A DNA stretch of 64,000 bases from Ignavibacterium sp037440165. GTDB taxonomy: Bacteria; Bacteroidota; Ignavibacteria; Ignavibacteriales; Ignavibacteriaceae. Location of the stretch: the NCBI RefSeq assembly GCF_037440165.1, contig NZ_JBBIUQ010000010.1:1-64000 (forward strand). The letters run 5' to 3'. Below are positions 19,738 through 27,153 of the stretch, piece by piece. The translations under genes and the position numbers were made by a program. The notes beneath the pieces were generated by a model. It made no database searches. It worked only from the letters and a program-made list of their open reading frames with translations, and was not told where the DNA came from. Within the stretch, counting starts at the first letter, position 1; each line of letters opens with the position of its first letter.

Positions 19738-20388
19738 TTAAGATTGCTGAGTATTATGAATTTCTATTCTGTTTATTCTTATAAGCGGCTCAAGTGATTC
19801 GGTATTATTAAAAATAGCTGAGTTATTTTTTTCTGTCAATTTATCAGAGAAGAGAACCATATTATGATAGACTGATGAAAGTGTTTTAATAAGATTAGTA
19901 TCATTTCCCTCAATTAATTCATAGTAAAAAGTTGAACTTATTTCTTTTTCACCTTCATATTCATAAGATGGAATACGATAGAACAATTTATTTACAGGTT
20001 CATAAGATTTTTCTTCTTCACTCAGATCAAATTTCTGATAATTAAATTCAGCAGTTACTGTATAAAACATTTTGTTATGTTTAAAAGGAAATTCATTCTG
20101 CATTTTAATTATAATGTTTTTGATTGCCGGGTCTTTAATATTGATTATTGTCGAATAACTGATTTCATCAGCGATGATTTCAATTTCAAGTTCATCCTGA
20201 GAAATGTGGTTTACTTTCTTTAAGCGCCATTTGAGTTGAGATAAAAAAAGAAGTGCAGCTGAAAAAGTAATTGTATCAGAAAAGTTTTCTTTCTTTGTGA
20301 GATGATTTATTGGTAAATCCTTTTTTGAGGATTTAACTTCGTTCCGTGAATTAGGATTTAGAGTAATATTTTCTATTTTATTCAACAT
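19738..20388 (-). CDS. Uncharacterised protein at the 3' end of the flagellar operon
   Basis: I do not recognise a family. The 216-residue protein is polar, with no signal peptide and one short hydrophobic patch near residues 42-52 (FSAALLFLSQL). The first 35 residues are Lys/Asn-rich and look disordered. The rest alternates short predicted strands and helices. It follows the receiver-DHp gene after 55 bases and is probably cotranscribed with it. A role in flagellar or chemotaxis signalling is suggested by position only. Confidence 0.6.
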   Translation of the reverse strand: MLNKIENITLNPNSRNEVKSSKKDLPINHLTKKENFSDTITFSAALLFLSQLKWRLKKVNHISQDELEIEIIADEISYSTIINIKDPAIKNIIIKMQNEFPFKHNKMFYTVTAEFNYQKFDLSEEEKSYEPVNKLFYRIPSYEYEGEKEISSTFYYELIEGNDTNLIKTLSSVYHNMVLFSDKLTEKNNSAIFNNTESLEPLIRINRIEIHNTQQS

Positions 20389-20443
20389 GACTGTATTACC
20401 TCAATTAATTATCGAGGTAAACAGTCAAATATTTAAGTGTTAA

Positions 20444-21103
20444 TCAGTCTAGTTTTATCATTTTGCTGTCATCGGTGTAATCGATAACCTGAGGATTTTC
20501 AAGATTTGTAAGTTGTTTGATTAATTGTTTTATTTTTTCGATTGATTTATCAATTATTTCAAAATCTTCTTCAACTTTATCAATTTTCTTTTCAGCTATT
20601 TCCTGTTTAAGATTTTCGAGAGCCATTGTTAAACTGCTAAGAGGATTATTAAAATTATGACCAATGGTACAAGCAATTTCAACCAGTGCTTTGCTGTGTT
20701 CAATTGCTTTCAACTCATTCTGCAAATCATAAATTCTCACACCTGATCTGATTCGGGCAATCAACTCCTGATTTTCAATTGGTTTGATAAGAAAATCATC
20801 TGCGCCAACATCGAGCCCTGTAATTCTGTCCCGCAAAGAAGTCCTGGCAGTGAGAATTATGAAATAAATTATTTTTAATTTAGGATCAGATTTAACAGCA
20901 TCGCATAATTTCAAACCATCCATTACCGGCATTGTCCAGTCAGCAATTATCACTTTAGGAGAAAAAGTTTTCAATACTTCCAGAGCTTCAAGACCATTAG
21001 TTGCAGTAACAACTTCAAAATCATTTTTGGTTAAAAGTTTCTCCAGAATGAATCGGGTATCTTTTTCATCTTCAACAACCAGTATTTTATCTTTTTTACT
21101 CAA
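20444..21103 (-). CDS. Receiver domain fused to a histidine-kinase DHp domain, no ATPase domain
   Basis: Residues 1-122 are a receiver domain with Asp55 (VIIADWTMPVMDG) and a conserved LIKPI near 106-109. Residues 135-205 form a two-helix DHp-like segment with an H-box IGHNFNNPLSSL, candidate His149, and long charged helices after it. The protein ends at residue 219 with no N, G1 or G2 box, so it cannot bind ATP as a kinase would. It may act as a phosphotransfer intermediate in the manner of Spo0B, or as a dimerising response regulator. It overlaps the upstream receiver gene by 4 bases. Confidence 0.85.
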   Translation of the reverse strand: MSKKDKILVVEDEKDTRFILEKLLTKNDFEVVTATNGLEALEVLKTFSPKVIIADWTMPVMDGLKLCDAVKSDPKLKIIYFIILTARTSLRDRITGLDVGADDFLIKPIENQELIARIRSGVRIYDLQNELKAIEHSKALVEIACTIGHNFNNPLSSLTMALENLKQEIAEKKIDKVEEDFEIIDKSIEKIKQLIKQLTNLENPQVIDYTDDSKMIKLD

Positions 21104-21492
21104 TGTATTAAATATTGATTTACTTTATTTATAAATGCATTAAAATTAGTTATCGGTTTAACAATCAAATCATCAGCCTGAGTTTGTTTAACAAGAGAAT
21201 CGTCGTGATTGAAAGCGGAAAATCCTGTTGCAATAATGATAGGAATATTTTTAGTATCTGAATTTGATTTAATTAACCGACTCAGCTTTATCCCATCCAT
21301 TTTTTCGCCTCTAAAATAAGTATTCGTAAGATTTATATCCATTAAAATTAAGCCGATATTTTCTGTACTAAGGATTGTGAACAATTCTTCACCATTATCA
21401 GTTATATAAGGATAAATACCGGATTTTTTGAAGTAAACCATATACAACTGCTGAGTAAGCGAATCATCTTCGACAATCAGAAGCTTTTTCAT
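21100..21492 (-). CDS. Stand-alone CheY-like receiver
   Basis: The 130-residue single-domain response regulator has the acidic pair near 8-10, phospho-acceptor Asp52 in LILMDINL, a conserved Thr-type switch residue in IIATG and Lys in VKPI. An insertion after Asp52 (about residues 56-65) lengthens the beta3-alpha3 loop compared with CheY. It overlaps motB by 4 bases upstream and the receiver-DHp gene by 4 bases downstream, so all three are likely coupled in translation. It may feed the motor or the DHp protein. Confidence 0.88.
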   Translation of the reverse strand: MKKLLIVEDDSLTQQLYMVYFKKSGIYPYITDNGEELFTILSTENIGLILMDINLTNTYFRGEKMDGIKLSRLIKSNSDTKNIPIIIATGFSAFNHDDSLVKQTQADDLIVKPITNFNAFINKVNQYLIH

Positions 21493-22268
21493 TTGGGTTC
21501 CTCTGTTGCATATTTAATTACTATGCTAATTCTTCGGTTTACAACACTGAAAGGATCATTTTTATCTAAAAGTCTTGTATCTGCATAACCTCTTACCTCA
21601 TCGACTTTACCTGACTGCAAACCTGAAAGAACAAGAACACGACGAGCGGCATTTGCTCTTTCAGAACTCAGTTCAAAATTTGAATAACCTTTTCCTTCGC
21701 CACTGTATGGTCTGGAATCAGTATGTCCTTCAATCACAACTTTATTCGGAAGCTTTTGGAGATGAACACTTATTCTTTCCAATAATTTTATTGCTTCAGG
21801 TTTTAAATGCGATGTACCAACTTCAAAAAAAATGTCGTTTGCGGAGTCTATCATCTCAATTCTCAAACCTTCTTTTGCAATTTCAATTTTAACCTGATCA
21901 GCAAGTTTTTCAAACTCTGGTGTCTCTTTTAACTGATTAATAATTTCATTTCCCATAGCCTCAAGTTGTTTCTGCTCTTCTTCTCTCATTTTCTTCTTAA
22001 TAAAAGCTGAATCAATAATACTTGGTAAATCAGATTTGCCTTCAATAATAGAGCGCATCTTATCAGAAAATCCAACAGGATCTTTGAAATAACCAGCAAC
22101 ATTCTGAACAACTTTTTGATCCTGACCTAAAATCCATAAAACAATAAAGAGTGCCATCATAGCAGTTACAAAGTCAGCATAAGCAACTTTCCATGCACCA
22201 CCGTGATGTCCATGTCCTTTGTGGACTTTTTTAACAATTATCGGAGTTTCCTGATCTTTATTCATCAC
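21489..22268 (-). CDS. motB: Flagellar stator protein MotB (first copy)
   Basis: The 259-residue protein has a His/Gly-rich cytoplasmic start, then WKVAYADFVTAMMALFIVLW, whose Asp32 is the ion-binding residue of the single membrane helix. A periplasmic plug and linker follow, then an OmpA/MotB peptidoglycan-binding domain (about 130-250) with VIEGHTDSRP and a second conserved NRRISI. The AYADFVTAMMALF signature resembles proton-type MotB. It overlaps motA by 4 bases. This is one of two MotAB pairs in the locus. Confidence 0.95.
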   Translation of the reverse strand: MMNKDQETPIIVKKVHKGHGHHGGAWKVAYADFVTAMMALFIVLWILGQDQKVVQNVAGYFKDPVGFSDKMRSIIEGKSDLPSIIDSAFIKKKMREEEQKQLEAMGNEIINQLKETPEFEKLADQVKIEIAKEGLRIEMIDSANDIFFEVGTSHLKPEAIKLLERISVHLQKLPNKVVIEGHTDSRPYSGEGKGYSNFELSSERANAARRVLVLSGLQSGKVDEVRGYADTRLLDKNDPFSVVNRRISIVIKYATEEPK

Positions 22269-23125
22269 TTATCACTCTTGCCGCGAATATAATTTTCAAG
22301 TTCCTGGAAAGATGGTCTGTAGTCGCTGAATATAGTTCTTCTTGCTATCTCAACTGCTATGATAGGAGGATTACCTTTTGCATAGGCAACTATACAAGCT
22401 TTGATTGTTTCAAGATACCTTTTTTCAAGTTCGTGCTGAAGTTCAAGATTAGTTGCGATAGGATTTACAAATCCATAAGCCAGCAGAACGCCAAGAAATG
22501 TTCCCACAAGTGCTGCTGCTACGTGCATACCTACGGTAGCGGCTCCTTCATCTATTGAACTCATAGTTACAATTATACCAAGCACAGCTGCAACTATTCC
22601 AAGTCCCGGAAATGAATCTCCGACTTTTGAAATAGCGTTAACTACTGGTTTGGATTCCATTTCGAAAGTTTCTATCTCTGCATCAATTAACGATTCAAGT
22701 TCGTGAGGCGGAACACCACCAGATAGCATAACCTTCATTGTATCAGCAAAGAAAGTGGAAGCATGATGATTATTGATAAATGTTTTGCTCATAGACAGGA
22801 TTTCACTGTCTTTAGGGCTTTCAACATGTTTTTCAATTGCAAGCAAACCATCGCGCTGAGCTAAAAGGAATAAATCGTTAAATGACTTGAGTAATTCCAA
22901 ATAGTCCTGCTTGGTGAAATTTACACCTTTTATGAGTTGAGGAATTGAACCAAATATTTTTTTGATTGTACTTAACGGAGAAGCAATAAGTAAACTTCCA
23001 AGTGCTGCACCTACAATTATAACAAATTCAGCCGGTTGAATTAATAATGCAATGTTTCCATGTGCCATTGTAAAACCGCCGAGCACTGCTCCAATTACTA
23101 CAACTATTCCTATTATCACGAACAT
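22265..23125 (-). CDS. motA: Flagellar stator protein MotA (first copy)
   Basis: The 286-residue MotA has the expected four membrane helices: two near the N-terminus (about 1-20 and 30-50) and two around 160-230. GDSFPGLGIVAAVLGIIVTM and GTFLGVLLAYGFVNP are the conserved pore-lining regions. The large cytoplasmic loop lies between helices 2 and 3. With MotB it forms the stator that converts ion flow into torque. The length and N-terminus match the proteobacterial MotA type, unlike the shorter copy at 25133. Confidence 0.95.
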   Translation of the reverse strand: MFVIIGIVVVIGAVLGGFTMAHGNIALLIQPAEFVIIVGAALGSLLIASPLSTIKKIFGSIPQLIKGVNFTKQDYLELLKSFNDLFLLAQRDGLLAIEKHVESPKDSEILSMSKTFINNHHASTFFADTMKVMLSGGVPPHELESLIDAEIETFEMESKPVVNAISKVGDSFPGLGIVAAVLGIIVTMSSIDEGAATVGMHVAAALVGTFLGVLLAYGFVNPIATNLELQHELEKRYLETIKACIVAYAKGNPPIIAVEIARRTIFSDYRPSFQELENYIRGKSDK

Positions 23126-23128
23126 AGA

Positions 23129-23830
23129 TTATTCCCCATTGAGTGAAAATGTTTTTCGTTCAATTAAAGAAATTATTTCTTCTGTCTGATGTCTTATATA
23201 ATTCCAGTCGATTTTTTCCGAGTTGAGTGCAAGTTCTATCATTCGGCTGATTTCTGTTACTTCCGGGAAACCCATTGATGCAGATACTCCTTTAAGTTCG
23301 TGAAAAATATTTCCGATTGCATTCTTGTTATGTTCAGCAATCGCTTTATTAATCTGAATTTCCTTCTGTGGAAAAGCTTTGATGTAAATTCTTTTCAATT
23401 CATCAATTGTATTATCAACTATCATTTCCTTTGAATTCGATTTGCTTTTTAATTTCCTTTTCGTCAATTCTTCTATTGAATTGATTAGAGATTCTTCATC
23501 AATAGGTTTTGTAATAACTTTATCAGCCCCGGCTTCAAGACATGCAAAAAGATTTGTTCTGTTGCTGTTTCCACTTATAACAATTACAGGAATCTTTTTT
23601 AGTTCATCAATAATTTTTATTACCTGCAGCATCTTAATGCCATCAAGATTTGGCATTAGAATATCGAGCAGAATAATATCAGGTTTTGATGTTAATGACT
23701 TCTGAATTCCGTCTAATCCATCAATGCTTGTAATGATATTGCACTCATAATCAGAGAACAATTTTGTTAATGAACTTCTCGTAAGATCAGAATCATCAAC
23801 AATCAGAATATTTAGAGGTTTATTGCTCAT
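23129..23830 (-). CDS. Receiver-Hpt phosphotransfer protein
   Basis: The 233-residue protein has an N-terminal receiver domain (Asp56 in IILLDILMPNLDG, Lys in ITKPID). A linker follows, then a histidine phosphotransfer domain with the H-box IFHELKGVSASMGF, candidate His178. It fits between csrA (1-base gap) and motA (3-base gap). The architecture supports a phosphorelay shuttle, possibly for the hybrid kinase at 15270, whose receiver needs an Hpt partner. The physiological output is unknown. Confidence 0.9.
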   Translation of the reverse strand: MSNKPLNILIVDDSDLTRSSLTKLFSDYECNIITSIDGLDGIQKSLTSKPDIILLDILMPNLDGIKMLQVIKIIDELKKIPVIVISGNSNRTNLFACLEAGADKVITKPIDEESLINSIEELTKRKLKSKSNSKEMIVDNTIDELKRIYIKAFPQKEIQINKAIAEHNKNAIGNIFHELKGVSASMGFPEVTEISRMIELALNSEKIDWNYIRHQTEEIISLIERKTFSLNGE

Positions 23831-23831
23831 A

Positions 23832-24065
23832 TCAGATTTTCTTTATTTTCAATCCTTTAATTTCAGCAGGTAAATCTTTGCTCTTCTTAAGTGCATCCTG
23901 AGTATTTTCTTTAACTCTTTCCAAAACTTCTTTTCTAACTATCTGAACATCTCTTGGTGCCTCAATTCCCAGCTTCACCTGATTATCGGAAATTGAAATT
24001 ATTTTTATAGTTATTTCCCCATCAATGTTTATTTCCTCATTCAATTTTCTGGTTAATATCAGCAT
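23832..24065 (-). CDS. csrA: Carbon storage regulator CsrA
   Basis: The 77-residue protein begins MLILTRKLNEEI and continues with ISDNQVKLGIEAPRDVQIVRKEV, the RNA-binding beta strands with conserved Leu4, Arg6 and the Arg of VRKEV. The C-terminal helix is longer than in the 61-residue E. coli protein, as is typical of CsrA proteins that FliW controls. It binds GGA motifs in mRNA leaders and usually blocks the ribosome site. It sits next to fliW (3-base gap). The flgE leader in this window carries several GGA motifs. Confidence 0.95.
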   Translation of the reverse strand: MLILTRKLNEEINIDGEITIKIISISDNQVKLGIEAPRDVQIVRKEVLERVKENTQDALKKSKDLPAEIKGLKIKKI

Positions 24066-24068
24066 AGT

Positions 24069-24452
24069 TTAGCTCTCTACAAAAAGTTTATAACCGATTG
24101 GGTATTTATCTGTATCAATAATTTTCTGAAAACCTGTTTTTGTTTCCTGGTTGATATAAACAGGAGCTGTAAGATTTGCAGTTATCTTAAGCGGATCTTT
24201 ATTCAAAGTAACAATTGCAAATGCTTCATGGTTTTCTACTTCAGGAAAATCTTCATCAATAATTCTTGTTCCTATTAGCGGAAAACATATTTCGGGCCTG
24301 TCAACTGAAGTAAGCCAGTAAAATATATCATCATCTGTTTTGATGAGTAAATATTTTTTTAAATATTCAAATCCATAAAGACCTTCTTCGAAGTTAAGCA
24401 CAAGGTCTTCGGAAAATGCAATTTCACCAAATTGATCAGTTTTAAGTTTCAT
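24069..24452 (-). CDS. fliW: Flagellar assembly factor FliW
   Basis: The 127-residue protein has the FliW pattern: FGEIAFSEDLVLNFEEGLYGFEYLKKY at the start, then CFPLIGTRII, the AIVTLNKDPLKITANLTAPV block and a closing YPIGYKLF. FliW binds CsrA non-competitively and also flagellin, which links flagellin secretion to translation. The adjacent csrA supports this pairing. Flagellin itself is not in the window. Confidence 0.95.
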   Translation of the reverse strand: MKLKTDQFGEIAFSEDLVLNFEEGLYGFEYLKKYLLIKTDDDIFYWLTSVDRPEICFPLIGTRIIDEDFPEVENHEAFAIVTLNKDPLKITANLTAPVYINQETKTGFQKIIDTDKYPIGYKLFVES

Positions 24453-24464
24453 ATTCTTTCTTGT

Positions 24465-25274
24465 TTATTTGATTATTACTATGTCAACTCTTCTGTTTGA
24501 TGCTCTTCCGTAAGGTGTATCATTCAGTTCAATAGGTTTATACTCAGCATAACCTACGATTGAAACTTTATCAGGATTTACACCTTCATCTTTGATAAGA
24601 TAATATGCTGTATTCAATGCGCGTGCAACTGATAAATGCCAGTTGCTTGGGAATGCAGCGGAGCTAATCGGAATATTATCTGTGTGTCCTTCAACTCTTA
24701 TATCGTTTGGTAATTTTTTAATGATATCAGCAACTTTCTTAAGAACGAATTTAGAAGTTGGTTTTAATTCTGCTGAACCAGAAGGAAAGACAATATCTTC
24801 AAGTATATGGATTGTTATTCCTCTTTCGTTTTCTTCCATTCTTATCGATTTTGTATCTGTTTCAGCAATAAGCTGAGTAATATCGTTCTTTAATTTATCC
24901 AAAGGAGTTGAAATAACTTTCTCAGGAATAGCATCAATTTTAATTTTAGCCGTTTCAGTTCCAAAAACATTACCAAAAGCACTCAGCATTTTTTCATACT
25001 TCTGAATATCAAGATTTGAAGCAGTATAAAGAAGTATAAAAAGTCCAAGAAGCAAAGTGATAAGATCAGCATAAGTAATTAGGTATCTATCCTTTTCAGA
25101 AGATTCGTGAAAAGGAGATTCTTCATACTCATCTATCTGTGCATTTGTTCTTGCTCTCTTTGAGGAAGCATACTTACCAGTCTGGATTTCACCAGAACCG
25201 GAATTTCTCCGCTTTGTAAAGCCAGAACTCCCTGCAAAGATAGCTGCATCATCTGTTTTTCGTCCAAGTGACAT
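24465..25274 (-). CDS. motB: Flagellar stator protein MotB (second copy), overlapping motA
   Basis: The 269-residue MotB has its ion-binding residue Asp70 in YLITYADLITLLLGLFILLY, then a periplasmic OmpA-like domain (about 150-265) with VEGHTDNIPI and ASNRRVDIVI. LITYADLITLLL resembles sodium-type PomB/MotS more than the other copy does. Asp normally lies near residue 24-32, so the N-terminus is about 40 residues longer than usual. The only ATG, GTG or TTG in frame before the membrane helix is at 25274, which makes the gene overlap motA by 142 bases. Initiation at a non-canonical codon near the motA stop is the alternative. Confidence 0.92.
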   Translation of the reverse strand: MSLGRKTDDAAIFAGSSGFTKRRNSGSGEIQTGKYASSKRARTNAQIDEYEESPFHESSEKDRYLITYADLITLLLGLFILLYTASNLDIQKYEKMLSAFGNVFGTETAKIKIDAIPEKVISTPLDKLKNDITQLIAETDTKSIRMEENERGITIHILEDIVFPSGSAELKPTSKFVLKKVADIIKKLPNDIRVEGHTDNIPISSAAFPSNWHLSVARALNTAYYLIKDEGVNPDKVSIVGYAEYKPIELNDTPYGRASNRRVDIVIIK

Positions 25275-25909
25275 TTTTTTAATCTATCCGCAATTGGTAA
25301 CCAAATTAAGTTTGCAGTAAATACACCCCAAAGTGTAGCAACGAAAGCCGTTGCAATACTTTTAATTAATGTAGTTGGATCAGCACCTGCATTTGATAAA
25401 GCCATTATTAATCCCATCACAGTTCCAAGAATTCCCATTGTTGGAGCGTAACCGCCCATCTTCGTAAAAATAAAAATATTTGAATAGTGCCGTTCCTGGA
25501 TAGTTTTCATTTCAAGCTCAGCCAAGTCCTGAAGTGTTTCCGGATCAGTTCCGTCAATTGCATTGCGTAATAATTTTTTGCAGAAGAAAAAATTAATCTT
25601 CTCAATATCTCTTTCAATCGAAAGTAATCCTTCTTTTCTTGCCTTAAATGCTAACTGAACAAAAGTGTTTATAACTGAATGAGGATTATACTTCGGCGGA
25701 AAGTATGCGAGTTTAATCAGCTTAAACATGTTCTTAAAATTTTCATAACCGAAGCCAATTATAACTGCAGCAAAGGTACCACCAAATACAATTAACATCG
25801 GAGGAAGCAGGAACAAAGCATTGATCGCTCCACCTTCCCAGATAAAAGCTCCGAATACAGAAACAATGCCTAAAATTAATCCGTTAACTGTACCAAACTT
25901 TTTAATCAT
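25133..25909 (-). CDS. motA: Flagellar stator protein MotA (second copy)
   Basis: The 258-residue protein has two N-terminal helices (about 5-25 and 32-52), a cytoplasmic loop, and the helices TMGILGTVMGLIMAL and SIATAFVATLWGVFTANLIWLPI. The latter two are the conserved MotA/PomA pore segments. The C-terminus ALQSGEIPVLVKSRL matches the usual MotA tail, so the end at 25133 looks genuine despite the long overlap with motB. It overlaps flgL by 4 bases. Confidence 0.93.
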   Translation of the reverse strand: MIKKFGTVNGLILGIVSVFGAFIWEGGAINALFLLPPMLIVFGGTFAAVIIGFGYENFKNMFKLIKLAYFPPKYNPHSVINTFVQLAFKARKEGLLSIERDIEKINFFFCKKLLRNAIDGTDPETLQDLAELEMKTIQERHYSNIFIFTKMGGYAPTMGILGTVMGLIMALSNAGADPTTLIKSIATAFVATLWGVFTANLIWLPIADRLKKCHLDEKQMMQLSLQGVLALQSGEIPVLVKSRLVSMLPQREQEQMHR

Positions 25910-27153
25910 AAGTAATCCAGAAGCGATTTAGGAAGAATAGTTGCAGCAAGTTTCTGTGAGAGCTGCAATAAATAATCCTGACCTTGCAATTCAATGATTG
26001 CCTTTGCAGCATCAACACTGTTTATTTGTGCATTACTTTCTGTCAAATCTAGATTTTGCTGATTCAACATACTTTCAATTGCAGTAAACTGATTTACAAC
26101 ATTACCTATTTCTGACAATTTACTGACTACTCTTGAGTTGAATGCGTTTACTGCCGCTCTTTGCTGATTCGTAGGTGGAATACCATTTCTGAGATTATTA
26201 ATAATAAGTTTCAATTGATTAAATATGTCTAAATCCTGATTTGAATTAAGTTGTAATGAATCTGAATCTGATTCGCGTAACAAACCCAAATCAATATTTG
26301 TGTTAATATTGTTCGATGGCAGATTGATATTGATTATTGATGGTGAGCTGCCATCAACAGTTTCTAATTTTCCGCTTGTTGAATTGAAAACCAGCTGAGC
26401 TGCTGTGGGCGTTGAGTAAATTGTATTATTTGATGAATCAATAATGCTGTAAGTTAAGTCATACTGATTTGAATTTGTTTTTAACAAATTAAATTGAAGC
26501 GTGTATTGATTCCCAAGATTATCATAAATTGACAAACTTTGAGAAACTGTATTTCCAGCCGCTGAATTTTTATCTAATGTCCCTTCCACCGATATGATCG
26601 TACCAAATAATTCCAAACCGGTGATGTTAATTCTTTGCTCAATACTTTGACTGATTCTTACTTTGTTATATCCTCTGATTTTTGTGTTTTGCTCAATAGT
26701 CTGTCCATCAGATGAATATGCAAATGGTTTTCCGGATTGATCTGTTCCTCCGAAAATATACTTGCTGTCTGCTTTGGAATTCGAAACATCAAGAATAAGA
26801 TTTAAGGAACTTTCCAGCATGTCTGCATATAAACCCATATTTTGCTGATTAACAGGATTGATTAGTTCTTCAAGTTTAGTAACAACACTTACCATTTCAT
26901 CCTGAATTGATTGAAGTGCAAAAGTAGTCTGATCTAGAAATGACAAACCTGTTTGAATATTCTTTAAGTAACTTTCTATTTGACTGATCTGGTCATTGTT
27001 TCTGATAATTCTTACTGCACCTGTTGGTGAATCAGATGGTTTTTCAATTTTAACTCCTGTCGAGATCTGTCTCTGCAGGAGCGAAATTCGCTCTTTTAGT
27101 TTATTGATACTGCCAACATAATAGTTGGACATCATTGTTTCTGTAATTCTCAT
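25906..27153 (-). CDS. flgL: Hook-filament junction protein FlgL with inserted hook-type D2 module
   Basis: Both terminal coiled-coil halves of FlgL are present. Residues 1-130 include the start MRITETMMSNYY and SKYIFGGT near 130-136; the C-terminal half runs from about 300 to 415 and ends ATILPKSLLDYL. Between them, residues about 190-290 read like the D2 domain of hook protein FlgE: SIYDNLGNQYTLQFNLLKT, YDLTYSIID, LVFNSTSGKLETVDG. This explains the length of 415 instead of about 300. FlgL joins the hook to the filament, outside the cell. It overlaps flgK by 1 base. Confidence 0.93.
   Translation of the reverse strand: MRITETMMSNYYVGSINKLKERISLLQRQISTGVKIEKPSDSPTGAVRIIRNNDQISQIESYLKNIQTGLSFLDQTTFALQSIQDEMVSVVTKLEELINPVNQQNMGLYADMLESSLNLILDVSNSKADSKYIFGGTDQSGKPFAYSSDGQTIEQNTKIRGYNKVRISQSIEQRINITGLELFGTIISVEGTLDKNSAAGNTVSQSLSIYDNLGNQYTLQFNLLKTNSNQYDLTYSIIDSSNNTIYSTPTAAQLVFNSTSGKLETVDGSSPSIININLPSNNINTNIDLGLLRESDSDSLQLNSNQDLDIFNQLKLIINNLRNGIPPTNQQRAAVNAFNSRVVSKLSEIGNVVNQFTAIESMLNQQNLDLTESNAQINSVDAAKAIIELQGQDYLLQLSQKLAATILPKSLLDYL

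Noticed and set aside
19587..19784. 65-codon plus-strand frame in the largest intergenic gap
   Set aside because: No ribosome site, Phe/Ile-rich composition typical of AT-rich noise, and it overlaps the end of the minus-strand gene at 19738.
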